DNA from: Balneolaceae bacterium
GTDB taxonomy: Bacteria; Bacteroidota; Rhodothermia; Balneolales; Balneolaceae
Direction: 5' to 3'
Assembly (NCBI GenBank): GCA_020832415.1
Contig: JAFIES010000093.1
Span: 1-54,568 of the forward strand
Length of the DNA: 54,568 nt
Positions 9,161 to 17,688 of the stretch are shown one piece after another. The first letter of the stretch is position 1. Every line of letters starts with the position of its first letter. A program made the translations under genes and the position numbers. Below the pieces are notes generated by a model. It saw only the letters and a list, made by a program, of their open reading frames with translations. It searched no databases and had not been told where the DNA came from.

Positions 9161-9919
9161 TTAAATATGTTGAGTTACCACTTGTCCCTCGAAGCGCAAA
9201 TCGACACTTCTGAATGTTTGTATGCCTTTGCCTGTGACTATATTGGTGTAAAAAGCTTCCCAGTTTCTAACCTTTTCACGAAAATTATCCCGGCCAAAAA
9301 TCAGTTTTACACCATTTTCATAAGTCAGGGCGATTACACCTTCACGCTCGTTCCATGCCACCTCACTGATAGTTACCCAACTGATTTCATTGGATTTTGC
9401 TTCAGTTAGAAACTCTTCAACCTGTTTAAATTCATCCGATGAAAGTGTATCTCTGGCTGAAGTGACGGAGAATCCATACAGAAGTGGCACATTTCTGATC
9501 TTGCCGGGAATAACGGGCAGAATAACTCCGCCTTCTCCCACGTAAGTTCTTTGATTACCATCAATAAGCATAGCGATAGGATCCCGTTCTTCAACAGTAA
9601 AAGTGAGTGTTCCTCGGATGTTCATATTCATGGATACATCTTTTACATAAGGCACGGATTTAAGGCTTTCAACCAAGCCGCTAAAGTGAACACTATCAGC
9701 CAGCACACCCACGGGCGACTCAATTGCGGCAGTAAGGGTAGAATCATCCGTAAATGAATTTCCCTGAAAGCGTACTTCCTGAATCACAGTATTTTTTTCC
9801 AAATAGATACCTGCATATACACCACCGCCAACCAGTGCGATAGACAGCACAAGCCATATCAGCGAACTCCATTTTCGCCGGCTGTTCTTTTGTTTTCTAT
9901 GTGATTTCTTCTTTGGCAA
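9161..9919 (-). CDS. ftsQ: Cell division protein FtsQ/DivIB
   Basis: Bitopic divisome protein linking early and late division proteins in the periplasm. It has a very basic cytoplasmic N terminus (MPKKKSHRKQKNSRRKW), one transmembrane helix (about residues 18-40) and a POTRA-type domain starting near VIQEVRFQGN, followed by the beta domain. FtsQ sequences diverge strongly; the assignment rests on topology, the POTRA start, and position between murC and ftsA. The start is TTG: no in-frame ATG lies between it and the murC stop 11 bp upstream, and an internal start would lose the transmembrane anchor. The length of 252 residues is normal. Confidence 0.9.
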   Translation of the reverse strand: MPKKKSHRKQKNSRRKWSSLIWLVLSIALVGGGVYAGIYLEKNTVIQEVRFQGNSFTDDSTLTAAIESPVGVLADSVHFSGLVESLKSVPYVKDVSMNMNIRGTLTFTVEERDPIAMLIDGNQRTYVGEGGVILPVIPGKIRNVPLLYGFSVTSARDTLSSDEFKQVEEFLTEAKSNEISWVTISEVAWNEREGVIALTYENGVKLIFGRDNFREKVRNWEAFYTNIVTGKGIQTFRSVDLRFEGQVVTQHI

Positions 9920-9930
9920 ATTGAGTTCTG

Positions 9931-11337
9931 TTAAATACCTGTTATTTCCACAAATTTTTCACCATATCGGTAAATATCGCCGGCACCCATGGTGATCACG
10001 ATATCGCCGGGTTTAGAAATTTCTTTTAGCTTTTGAGGGAGATCGGATTTTTCTTTTACATAAATCACCTGCTTATGGCCATAGTTTTTGGCCGTATTGG
10101 CAATCAGTTCCCCGGTAACGCCCTCAATGGGTTTCTCTCGCGAGGGATAAACATCGGTTACAACAAGCAGCTCAGCATCGAAAAATGAAAGCCCAAACTC
10201 TTTGTACATCTGCTCTGTACGTGAGTATAAGTGGGGCTGGAAAACCGCTACAATTCTTCGTGCGGGCCACCCTTTTCGGGCTGCCTGAATAGTTGCCTGC
10301 ACTTCAGTTGGATGGTGTGCATAATCATCAATAACAATTAACTCCTCACTATTGAGCTTATGCTGAAATCTTCTGAATACTCCTGAAAATCGTTCAAGAC
10401 CCGATTTGATCTTTTCAAACGGAATTCCCAATTCAATTCCTACCGCAACAGAAGCGAGTGCATTTTTGATGTTGTGGTCGCCGGGGGCCATCAGGTTGAT
10501 CTCTCCCAGCTCCTCTTTTTCAAATATTACAGTGAATTTGCTGTTGAACGACTCCTGAGTGATTTTTACTGCCCGAACCTGCGCCTGAGGATTGTATCCA
10601 TAGCTGATGGTACGCCGTTTTATACGGGGCAGAATACTTCGCACTTCCGGGTCGTCAAGGCAAACAATTACAGCGCCATAAAAAGGCACTTTGTTTGCAA
10701 ACTGTACGAATGCGTCTTTCACATCATCGAGATCTTTGTAGATATCAAGATGTTCGGCTTCAATATTTGTAATTACAACCATTGAAGGGGAGAGGCGAAG
10801 GAATGTTCGATCATATTCATCAGCTTCAACGATAATGATATCGCCCTTGCCAACCACTGCATTGGTTTTATCGAAACTGTGGACACGGCCGCCTACAATA
10901 ATTGTAGGATCGAAAGTACCATCCTGTACTACATGGCCGGTCATTGTGGTTGTGGTTGTTTTACCGTGAGTTCCTGCAATGCCAATTCCATATTTCATGC
11001 GCATAAGCTCTGCAAGCATCTCAGAACGCTTTATTACCGGAACTTGCCGCGCGATAGCTTCGTGGGTTTCTTCATTTTCTTCAGCTTTTACAGCGCTGGT
11101 GTAAACAACTACATCTGCACCTTCAATATTTGTTGAAGAGTGGCCTTTAAAGATCATTGCACCAAGTTCTTTCAGCCGTTTAGTGGTTTCTGATTCACTG
11201 CTGTCAGATCCGGAAACTTTATAACCGCGCAGAAGAAGTATTTCGGCCATTCCGCTCATACCAATTCCACCAATACCCACCATGTGGATATGCTTTGTTC
11301 GGCCAAAAACGGGTTGTGTTTGTATCTTTTTGCTCAT
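9931..11337 (-). CDS. murC: UDP-N-acetylmuramate--L-alanine ligase MurC
   Basis: Cytoplasmic ATP-dependent ligase adding L-Ala to UDP-MurNAc, the first amino-acid step of peptidoglycan precursor synthesis. The N-terminal Rossmann motif GIGGIGMSGMAE binds UDP; the ATP loop GTHGKTTTTT lies near residue 115; the Mur-ligase metal/ATP region EADEYDRTF and the DDYAHHPTE motif of the C-terminal domain are present. About 468 residues, a typical length. The ATG at 11337 overlaps the murG TGA by one base (TGATG), pointing to translational coupling. A GTG one codon earlier is possible but less likely. It follows murG and precedes ftsQ as in Bacteroidota dcw clusters. Confidence 0.97.
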   Translation of the reverse strand: MSKKIQTQPVFGRTKHIHMVGIGGIGMSGMAEILLLRGYKVSGSDSSESETTKRLKELGAMIFKGHSSTNIEGADVVVYTSAVKAEENEETHEAIARQVPVIKRSEMLAELMRMKYGIGIAGTHGKTTTTTMTGHVVQDGTFDPTIIVGGRVHSFDKTNAVVGKGDIIIVEADEYDRTFLRLSPSMVVITNIEAEHLDIYKDLDDVKDAFVQFANKVPFYGAVIVCLDDPEVRSILPRIKRRTISYGYNPQAQVRAVKITQESFNSKFTVIFEKEELGEINLMAPGDHNIKNALASVAVGIELGIPFEKIKSGLERFSGVFRRFQHKLNSEELIVIDDYAHHPTEVQATIQAARKGWPARRIVAVFQPHLYSRTEQMYKEFGLSFFDAELLVVTDVYPSREKPIEGVTGELIANTAKNYGHKQVIYVKEKSDLPQKLKEISKPGDIVITMGAGDIYRYGEKFVEITGI

Positions 11338-12497
11338 CACTTCTTTTGCTTCACATAGGTTGAAATTTCATCAGCTATCTTTTTTGCGGCATCCGGTTTT
11401 GCAAGTGATAACATGGCTTGAGACATCGCTTCTAACTTCGCTGTATCTTTTATGTATGCTTCTATTGTGGCAGAAAAATCGGCTTCAAGAGTCTCTTCTA
11501 TCAGTATCTCAGCAGCACCTGCATCAACAAGGGAACGGGCATTTTTTTCCTGATGATTGCCTGCCACATTTGGTGATGGCACTAAAATAGCAGGCAGACC
11601 AACTGTCATCAGTTCACTGCATGTTCCGGCTCCTGCACGGGTAACAACCAGATCTGCAGAACCATATGCGGCAGACATATCATCAATAAAAGCAGTGAGC
11701 CTCAAATTTGGGAAACTTGAAAGATCTATTCGGCTTGTAATTCCTTTTAGGTATTTCTCGCCACATTGCCAGATAATCTGAAGCCCGAGCTTGTTGTGTA
11801 ATATCTCTAACTGATTGATCATCAATTCGTTGAGTGCCAAAGCACCACCACTGCCGCCCATTACCAATAGTACCGGGCTTTCAGAATGGAACTTATATGA
11901 GCTGAGTGCAGCTTCCCGATCCGCTTTTTTAAAAATATTACGAACCGGGTTGCCGGTTAGGTGAACTTTCTCTTTGGGTAAAAATTGAGATGCATCATCA
12001 AACGCAGTAAATATCATTTCGGCATGTTTTGCCAGCATACGATTTGTAACACCCGGATAACTGTTCTGCTCTTGCAATATCAGCGGAATTCCCAGTTTTA
12101 CAGCTACCCATCCTACAGGGCCCGAAGCAAAACCGCCACAAGCAATAAGCATATCGGGTTTGAATGATCTAAGAATGAAGAAACTCTGAATAACACTAAC
12201 AATCAGTTTAATCGGGAAAATCAGGTTTTGTATGGTAAGCCTTCGGTGAAAACCGCTTATCCACACACTTTTAATTTCATAACCATATTTTGGAACCGTT
12301 TGCCACTCCATTCGGTCTCGGGTGCCAACAAACAGCACCTTGGTCTCCGGATGCTTTTTCACAAAGGCATCCGCAATGGCTATTGCGGGATATACATGAC
12401 CACCCGTGCCACCTGCTGCCATGACGATCCTTGCGGGACTCATGGCAGCGGTGAGGGTGTCTGTAGATGATATGTCCTTTGCAACGGTTGCGATCAT
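11337..12497 (-). CDS. murG: UDP-GlcNAc transferase MurG (lipid II synthesis)
   Basis: Peripheral inner-membrane GT28 enzyme that adds GlcNAc to lipid I to make lipid II. The signature GGTGGHVYPA is at residues 29-38, a second glycine-rich loop (VMGGSGGA) lies near 190, and the donor-site region TRAGAGTCSE and the NHQEKNA motif are near 285 and 325. It is 386 residues, with about 20 extra N-terminal residues compared with E. coli; an internal ATG at 12443 (MSPARIVMAAGG) is a possible alternative start. The upstream ATG forms an ATGA overlap with the ftsW stop, which favours it. It is followed directly by murC. Confidence 0.96.
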   Translation of the reverse strand: MIATVAKDISSTDTLTAAMSPARIVMAAGGTGGHVYPAIAIADAFVKKHPETKVLFVGTRDRMEWQTVPKYGYEIKSVWISGFHRRLTIQNLIFPIKLIVSVIQSFFILRSFKPDMLIACGGFASGPVGWVAVKLGIPLILQEQNSYPGVTNRMLAKHAEMIFTAFDDASQFLPKEKVHLTGNPVRNIFKKADREAALSSYKFHSESPVLLVMGGSGGALALNELMINQLEILHNKLGLQIIWQCGEKYLKGITSRIDLSSFPNLRLTAFIDDMSAAYGSADLVVTRAGAGTCSELMTVGLPAILVPSPNVAGNHQEKNARSLVDAGAAEILIEETLEADFSATIEAYIKDTAKLEAMSQAMLSLAKPDAAKKIADEISTYVKQKK

Positions 12498-13687
12498 CCG
12501 TTATAAAATCTTACGTTCTGATTTTGGTTAAATCTCGAAATATTGAGCAAAATGCCCATTAACAGGCCGGCAAAAAGCATGCTTGTGCCACCATAGCTTA
12601 TAAACGGCATAGGTAAACCTGTTACAGGAAACAGACCTGTAGCCACGGCAGCATTTACAAATCCATAGAGAGTTATCATCAATGTGGCTCCAAGAGCCAT
12701 TAATGTTCCTAAAACATCGGGTGCATGGCGGGCAACAGAGGCTATTCCGCGTATCATGATTATTGTAAATACAAGAATCACTGCAGCAGAACCAACAAGA
12801 CCGTACTCTTCAGCGATAATGGCAAAAATGAAATCGTTGTAGGGTGCCGGCAGAAAATCGCGCTGGGTGCTTTTACCAACTCCAACACCAAAGAGCTGCC
12901 CCTGGGCAATTGCTATATGCGCCTGTTGTGCCTGGTATCCACTGCCCGACTCGAAATGAGAGTTGTTAATATTGGTGATTTGAGTCACATAGTTTGTGAT
13001 GCGGCTTTGCCGTTCAGCTGATGAAGTAACAAAGGCTGAGCCGCCTATAATGCCGATTAAAATTAATCCGAAAATTTGTGGCGCACTGATTCGCCCGACA
13101 AACATCATGAGCACTGTGATTCCCATCAAAACGGCTGCACTGCTAAAATCTTCTACCGCAATGAGCGCACAGGTAACCACAATCCAAAACATAATTGGCA
13201 TAAATGCTCTTTGAAAGCTCTTTATATACTCCTGTTTTTCATGCAGAAGTACAGCCACATGTATGATGAGCGTAATAGCAGCCAGTGAAGAGGGCTGGAA
13301 CGAGATAATACCAAGAGAGAGTGAACGACGGGCACCAAACTGAAACTCACCGTAAAAAATCACTGCTACCAGTAATACCCAGCTGATCAGCATGCCTACC
13401 CGGCTGAACCTTGCCAGTACGCTGTAATTGATTTTTGATACAAAAACCATTACCAAAAAGGCGATTCCAAGTTTAATGATATGGCCCGAAACCAATTTTC
13501 CGGCTGTTGTTTCATGGGTTTGCGCAAAAAATGCGATGGATGAAAACACCGCGAGAATGCCAAATATCATCAGCATGATTATGGAGACAAACAGAAACTG
13601 ATCACTGCCATACTTTGGCACCTCGAGCTCATCCTGAGTGGTCTCGAATATGGTGCCTACTTTGCTATTTGGTGTGGTGTAGTACAA
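12494..13687 (-). CDS. ftsW: Peptidoglycan glycosyltransferase FtsW (SEDS family)
   Basis: SEDS-family polymerase that works with the class B penicillin-binding protein FtsI to make septal peptidoglycan. Around ten hydrophobic helices are visible. The conserved SEDS elements include the long extracytoplasmic loop with the catalytic-region Asp (VEDFSSA), GVGVGKSTQRDFLPAPYNDFIFA, and the diagnostic GLPMPFISYGGTS near the C terminus. The length of 397 residues is normal. The frame has only a TTG start at 13687 before an upstream stop; the next Met would cut into the first helix, so TTG is accepted despite no clear ribosome-binding site. It overlaps murG by 4 nt (ATGA). Confidence 0.96.
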   Translation of the reverse strand: MYYTTPNSKVGTIFETTQDELEVPKYGSDQFLFVSIIMLMIFGILAVFSSIAFFAQTHETTAGKLVSGHIIKLGIAFLVMVFVSKINYSVLARFSRVGMLISWVLLVAVIFYGEFQFGARRSLSLGIISFQPSSLAAITLIIHVAVLLHEKQEYIKSFQRAFMPIMFWIVVTCALIAVEDFSSAAVLMGITVLMMFVGRISAPQIFGLILIGIIGGSAFVTSSAERQSRITNYVTQITNINNSHFESGSGYQAQQAHIAIAQGQLFGVGVGKSTQRDFLPAPYNDFIFAIIAEEYGLVGSAAVILVFTIIMIRGIASVARHAPDVLGTLMALGATLMITLYGFVNAAVATGLFPVTGLPMPFISYGGTSMLFAGLLMGILLNISRFNQNQNVRFYNG

Positions 13688-13706
13688 TAGTTACGTTTTA
13701 TTTTGT

Positions 13707-15068
13707 TTAGAGATCGAGTACTGCTTGTTTAAACTGGTTGCCGCGGTCTTCGTAGTTTTCAAACATATCGAATGAAGAGCAGGCCGGGCTTAGAAGCACA
13801 ACTTCGCCCCGTTTGGCCGCTTTTTTCGCTGCTTTTACAGCTTCTTTCATGCTGTCGGCTTCAAGAAGGTGAGGTACAGTATTGCCAATTTGATTTTTAA
13901 TTTTTTCCCTGGCTTCGCCAATGGCAATGATGGTATGCACTTTCTCTTTGAGCTCTTTTTCGAGCTGCAGATAATCATTGCCTTTATCCCGGCCGCCGAG
14001 AATTAAGACGATCGGCATGTTGAAACTTCTCAGCGCAAACCATACTGCATTTACGTTGGTGGCTTTGCTGTCGTTTATGTACCGTACTCCCTTGTAGGTA
14101 CGTACCTGTTCGAGCCGATGGGTAACACCCTCAAATGTTTTGAGGCTTTCACTGATAAATTCATTTTTAATTTCTGAAGCCCTGGCAGCAAGTGCAGTAG
14201 CCATTCCGTTTTGCAGGTTATGCTGTCCAAGTAGTCCTATTTCGCCAATTTGCATGAGTTCTTCTTCTTTATTGTTGATTTTTAAAATCAGGTTGCCATT
14301 GCGAACAAATGCTCCGTTCATTACCTCATTTTGGCTCGAAAAAGCGAGCAACTGAGGTGCATTTTCTCTGTTTGCCAGCCGTGAAGCGTGGTCTGAGAGT
14401 ACAGGGTCATCAACATTGTATATGAACCAGTCTGATGCCGTTTGGTTTTTGGTGATATTCAGTTTTGATGCTGCATATTTATCAAAATCATTGTCATATC
14501 GGTCTAGATGATCCGGTGTGATATTGAGAATCAGGCTGATTTTTGGATGAAAAGACTTTATATGATCCAGCTGAAAACTGCTTACTTCAAGAATTACATC
14601 TTCTTCGGGAAGGGTGTGTTCTACTTGCTCAGAAAATGCTGTACCGATATTACCTGCAAGGATGGGATTTTGCCCCGATTTCTTCCACATGTGTGCCAGC
14701 CAGCTTGCAACGGAAGTTTTGCCATTGCTGCCTGTAACAGCAACAATTGGTGAACTGCAGAACCAGCTTGCCAGCTCAATTTCAGAGAAAATCTCTTTCC
14801 CTGTTTTTTGATAATGTTGCGCAATTGTTGAGGATGTAGGAACACCGGGGCTTAAAACAAGAAACTCACCGGAAAGTGCCTTTTCCGAATGCTGATTCTG
14901 TTCGAAATCAATGCCTTCTGCCTTCAATTTTTCAACAGTAGTTGATTCAATTGAACCGTAATCGGAAACAAATGGGATCGCTCCATTGCGTTTCAGCAAC
15001 AGAGCAGCGGCTACACCGCTTCGGGCAGCACCTGCAACTACGATATGTTTTCCTTCGAGGTTTCTCAT
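13707..15068 (-). CDS. murD: UDP-N-acetylmuramoylalanine--D-glutamate ligase MurD
   Basis: Cytoplasmic Mur ligase adding D-Glu to UDP-MurNAc-L-Ala. The N-terminal UDP-binding domain begins IVVAGAARSGVAAA, the ATP loop VTGSNGKTSVA lies near residue 112, the NITPDHLDRY motif near 182 and the C-terminal YINDSKATN element near 307. The length of 453 residues is typical. The gene overlaps mraY by 4 nt (ATGA) and is followed 19 bp later by ftsW. All active-site motifs are intact, so the enzyme should be functional. Confidence 0.97.
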   Translation of the reverse strand: MRNLEGKHIVVAGAARSGVAAALLLKRNGAIPFVSDYGSIESTTVEKLKAEGIDFEQNQHSEKALSGEFLVLSPGVPTSSTIAQHYQKTGKEIFSEIELASWFCSSPIVAVTGSNGKTSVASWLAHMWKKSGQNPILAGNIGTAFSEQVEHTLPEEDVILEVSSFQLDHIKSFHPKISLILNITPDHLDRYDNDFDKYAASKLNITKNQTASDWFIYNVDDPVLSDHASRLANRENAPQLLAFSSQNEVMNGAFVRNGNLILKINNKEEELMQIGEIGLLGQHNLQNGMATALAARASEIKNEFISESLKTFEGVTHRLEQVRTYKGVRYINDSKATNVNAVWFALRSFNMPIVLILGGRDKGNDYLQLEKELKEKVHTIIAIGEAREKIKNQIGNTVPHLLEADSMKEAVKAAKKAAKRGEVVLLSPACSSFDMFENYEDRGNQFKQAVLDL

Positions 15069-16201
15069 CGCAGCTTCAGGGTTAAAAGGCTGATGATTCC
15101 AAGGAGGATTGCAATAATCCAGAATCGCACTACAATTTTTGATTCCGGCCAGCCTTGCTTTTCAAAGTGGTGATGGATGGGGGTCATCAAAAATACACGG
15201 CGCCCTTCACCATATTTTCTTTTGGTATATTTAAACCAGGTTGTTTGAATAATTACAGAGACCGTCTCAACAAAAAATATTCCACAGATAATGGGCAAAA
15301 GAAGTTCTTTGTGGATCATCACGGCAAATGCGCCCAAAGCGCCACCAAGGGCAAGTGAGCCTGTATCACCCATAAAAACAGAGGCAGGGTAGGAGTTGTA
15401 CCATAAGAAACCCAGGCACGCACCAACCAGTGCCGCTGCAAAAATGGTGAGTTCTCCCGCACCCGGCAGATACATGATGTTCAGGAAGGATGAAAAATCA
15501 ACCCGGCCTGAGACGTAGGCAAAAATCCCGAGAATAATGCCTGCAATTGCAGATGTTCCGGAGAGCAAGCCATCAAGACCATCGGTGAGATTTGCCGCAT
15601 TACTTACCGCTGTGATGATGAAAATTACAACAGGAATGTAAATCAGCCATCCGGTAGATTCGCCAAAAAAGGCGTAATCAATATTTACATCCTTCAGAAA
15701 TGGCACCGTAGTTAAGGTATTATAATCCTGAAATGCAGGCCAGAAATAGAGTGTCACACCAATCACAACTCCCACTAGAACCTGCCCGATGATTTTAAAC
15801 CATCCGTGCAGGCCTGATTTATCTTTCTGAACTACCTTGATGTAATCATCTATAAAACCAACTCCACCCAAAACAATCACTACAAACACAATCATCCATG
15901 TATAGATACTGTCCATGCGCATCCATAAAAGTGCGGGAATTACAGTGGCAAGGATAATAATTACTCCACCCATAGTTGGTGTATCTGCTTTTACGAGATG
16001 CGTTTTCAGCCCGATGTCATCGCGGATTACCTCTTTCAGCTGCATTTTCTGCAGCCATTTAATGATTTTTTTTCCAATAAAAAGGCTGATCAGCAGAGCG
16101 GTGGCTGCTGCAAAGGCCGTTCGGGTGGTTATGTAATCAAAAGCGCCAAATCCGGGTGGATTGAAAACATCGTTCATCCATGAGAGAAGTTCGTAGAGCA
16201 T
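15065..16201 (-). CDS. mraY: Phospho-N-acetylmuramoyl-pentapeptide transferase MraY
   Basis: Polytopic inner-membrane enzyme that transfers phospho-MurNAc-pentapeptide to undecaprenyl phosphate, making lipid I. About ten transmembrane helices are evident. Conserved cytoplasmic-loop motifs are present: KADTPTMGGV, the catalytic-region aspartates in FIDDYIKV, NLTDGLDGL and the terminal-loop PIHHHFE. At 378 residues it is slightly longer than E. coli MraY (360). The ATG overlaps the murE stop by one base (TGATG), suggesting coupled translation. There is nothing unusual in the catalytic residues. Confidence 0.97.
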   Translation of the reverse strand: MLYELLSWMNDVFNPPGFGAFDYITTRTAFAAATALLISLFIGKKIIKWLQKMQLKEVIRDDIGLKTHLVKADTPTMGGVIIILATVIPALLWMRMDSIYTWMIVFVVIVLGGVGFIDDYIKVVQKDKSGLHGWFKIIGQVLVGVVIGVTLYFWPAFQDYNTLTTVPFLKDVNIDYAFFGESTGWLIYIPVVIFIITAVSNAANLTDGLDGLLSGTSAIAGIILGIFAYVSGRVDFSSFLNIMYLPGAGELTIFAAALVGACLGFLWYNSYPASVFMGDTGSLALGGALGAFAVMIHKELLLPIICGIFFVETVSVIIQTTWFKYTKRKYGEGRRVFLMTPIHHHFEKQGWPESKIVVRFWIIAILLGIISLLTLKLR

Positions 16202-17688
16202 CAGGCAACCTCCTCAGTTTCAGGGTGGCCATTCCGCTCTTTTAGTGCTTTTCGAGCGATTTCACGATCGTCAAAATGAGAGCGCACACCGTTAATCTCC
16301 TGGTATGTTTCATGTCCTTTACCGGCAATCAGGATGATTGTGTTTTTATCGGCATTGCGGATTGCTTTTTCGATGGCCTTATCGCGCAGTGTGATAGATT
16401 CCACTCGTCCGGCATCGTTAAACCCTGTCATTATCTCACTGATAATAGCATCGGGATCTTCTGTTCGCGGATTGTCAGAGGTAACAATTACTTTATCACC
16501 ATATCGCTCGGCAATTTCTGCCATCACGGGACGCTTTGTTTTGTCGCGATCACCACCGCACCCAAACACGATGGTCAGTTTTTGATTGGATTTTTTAATC
16601 CTTTTTAAGGTGGAGGCTACATTTTCGAGTGCATTTGGCGTATGAGCATAGTCAACAAAAGCGATGGGTTCATCACCTTGTTTATCTGCAAAGTTCACTC
16701 TCTCCATACGTCCTGCGGCACCATTGCAGCTTCTTAGGGCATCCGCAATTTTTTTACCATCAATGCCAAGCACTGTACAAACCAAAAGTGCTTCAACAAC
16801 ATTATAGGCATTAAACTCACCTACAAGTGGAGATTGAATTACTGTTCCATCGATGGAGATGGTGAGTCCGGTTGCATCGGATTTCAAAATCTCTGCATTG
16901 ATCAGCCCTTTATTTTTAAAACTGATCGACAACACTTTGGCCGGAGTTGAATTTGTGATCCACTCGCCACGTTCGTCATCAACATTTGTGATGGCCCAGC
17001 TGTTCTCTTCGAGTGAATTGAACAATCGTTTCTTGGCAGAGGCGTACTCATTCATCGATTCATGATAATCCAGATGATCGTGAGTGAGGTTGGTAAACAC
17101 AGCTGCTTTGAACGGAATACCCTTTACACGTTTTTGATCCAACGCATGGGACGAAACTTCCATCACAAGATATTTACTTCCTGCATCAACCATCTGCTTC
17201 ATATCGTTTGCGAGCTCGATGGGATCTGCAGTTGTTAAACGACTCTTGAAAATCTCGCTGTTTACCCTTTTTTCAACGGTGCCAAGCATGGAGGCGTTGT
17301 AATTAAGTCGGGTGAGAATTTGCCAGATGAGTGTTGCAACCGTGGTTTTCCCATTTGTACCTGTAATTCCAATAATAGTAAGCTTTTCGGCCGGGTTTCC
17401 TGCCATCTTTTGTGCAAGCGGCCCCAATAGCTTTCTTGTACTTTGTACTACTATCACACAAACTGTAGATGGCAGATCAACCTTTTTCTCAGTAATTACA
17501 ACAGATGCACCCCGGTTTACTGCTTCGGATATAAAATTATGTCCGTCTGATTTGAGGCCTTTCACTGCGATAAACAGATCACCTTTTTGCACATCTCTCG
17601 AATCCTGACACAGCTTTCCAATGATAGCCGGCTTTTTGCCGAAAACAGTAATTGGATTACAAAATTCTATGATGTTGTGTATGGTCAT
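16201..17688 (-). CDS. murE: UDP-MurNAc-tripeptide ligase MurE, meso-diaminopimelate type
   Basis: Cytoplasmic Mur ligase adding the third amino acid of the stem peptide. The ATP loop TGTNGKTT is at residues 109-116, the NLTHDHLDYH motif near 200-209, the lysine region expected to be carbamylated near 219-220, and DNPR at 405-408. DNPR is the established selectivity motif for meso-diaminopimelate, so the wall should be the m-DAP type. The length of 495 residues is standard. It overlaps the ftsI stop by one base (TAATG) and mraY by one base, so three consecutive genes are translationally coupled. No murF follows mraY here; murF must lie elsewhere. Confidence 0.97.
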   Translation of the reverse strand: MTIHNIIEFCNPITVFGKKPAIIGKLCQDSRDVQKGDLFIAVKGLKSDGHNFISEAVNRGASVVITEKKVDLPSTVCVIVVQSTRKLLGPLAQKMAGNPAEKLTIIGITGTNGKTTVATLIWQILTRLNYNASMLGTVEKRVNSEIFKSRLTTADPIELANDMKQMVDAGSKYLVMEVSSHALDQKRVKGIPFKAAVFTNLTHDHLDYHESMNEYASAKKRLFNSLEENSWAITNVDDERGEWITNSTPAKVLSISFKNKGLINAEILKSDATGLTISIDGTVIQSPLVGEFNAYNVVEALLVCTVLGIDGKKIADALRSCNGAAGRMERVNFADKQGDEPIAFVDYAHTPNALENVASTLKRIKKSNQKLTIVFGCGGDRDKTKRPVMAEIAERYGDKVIVTSDNPRTEDPDAIISEIMTGFNDAGRVESITLRDKAIEKAIRNADKNTIILIAGKGHETYQEINGVRSHFDDREIARKALKERNGHPETEEVA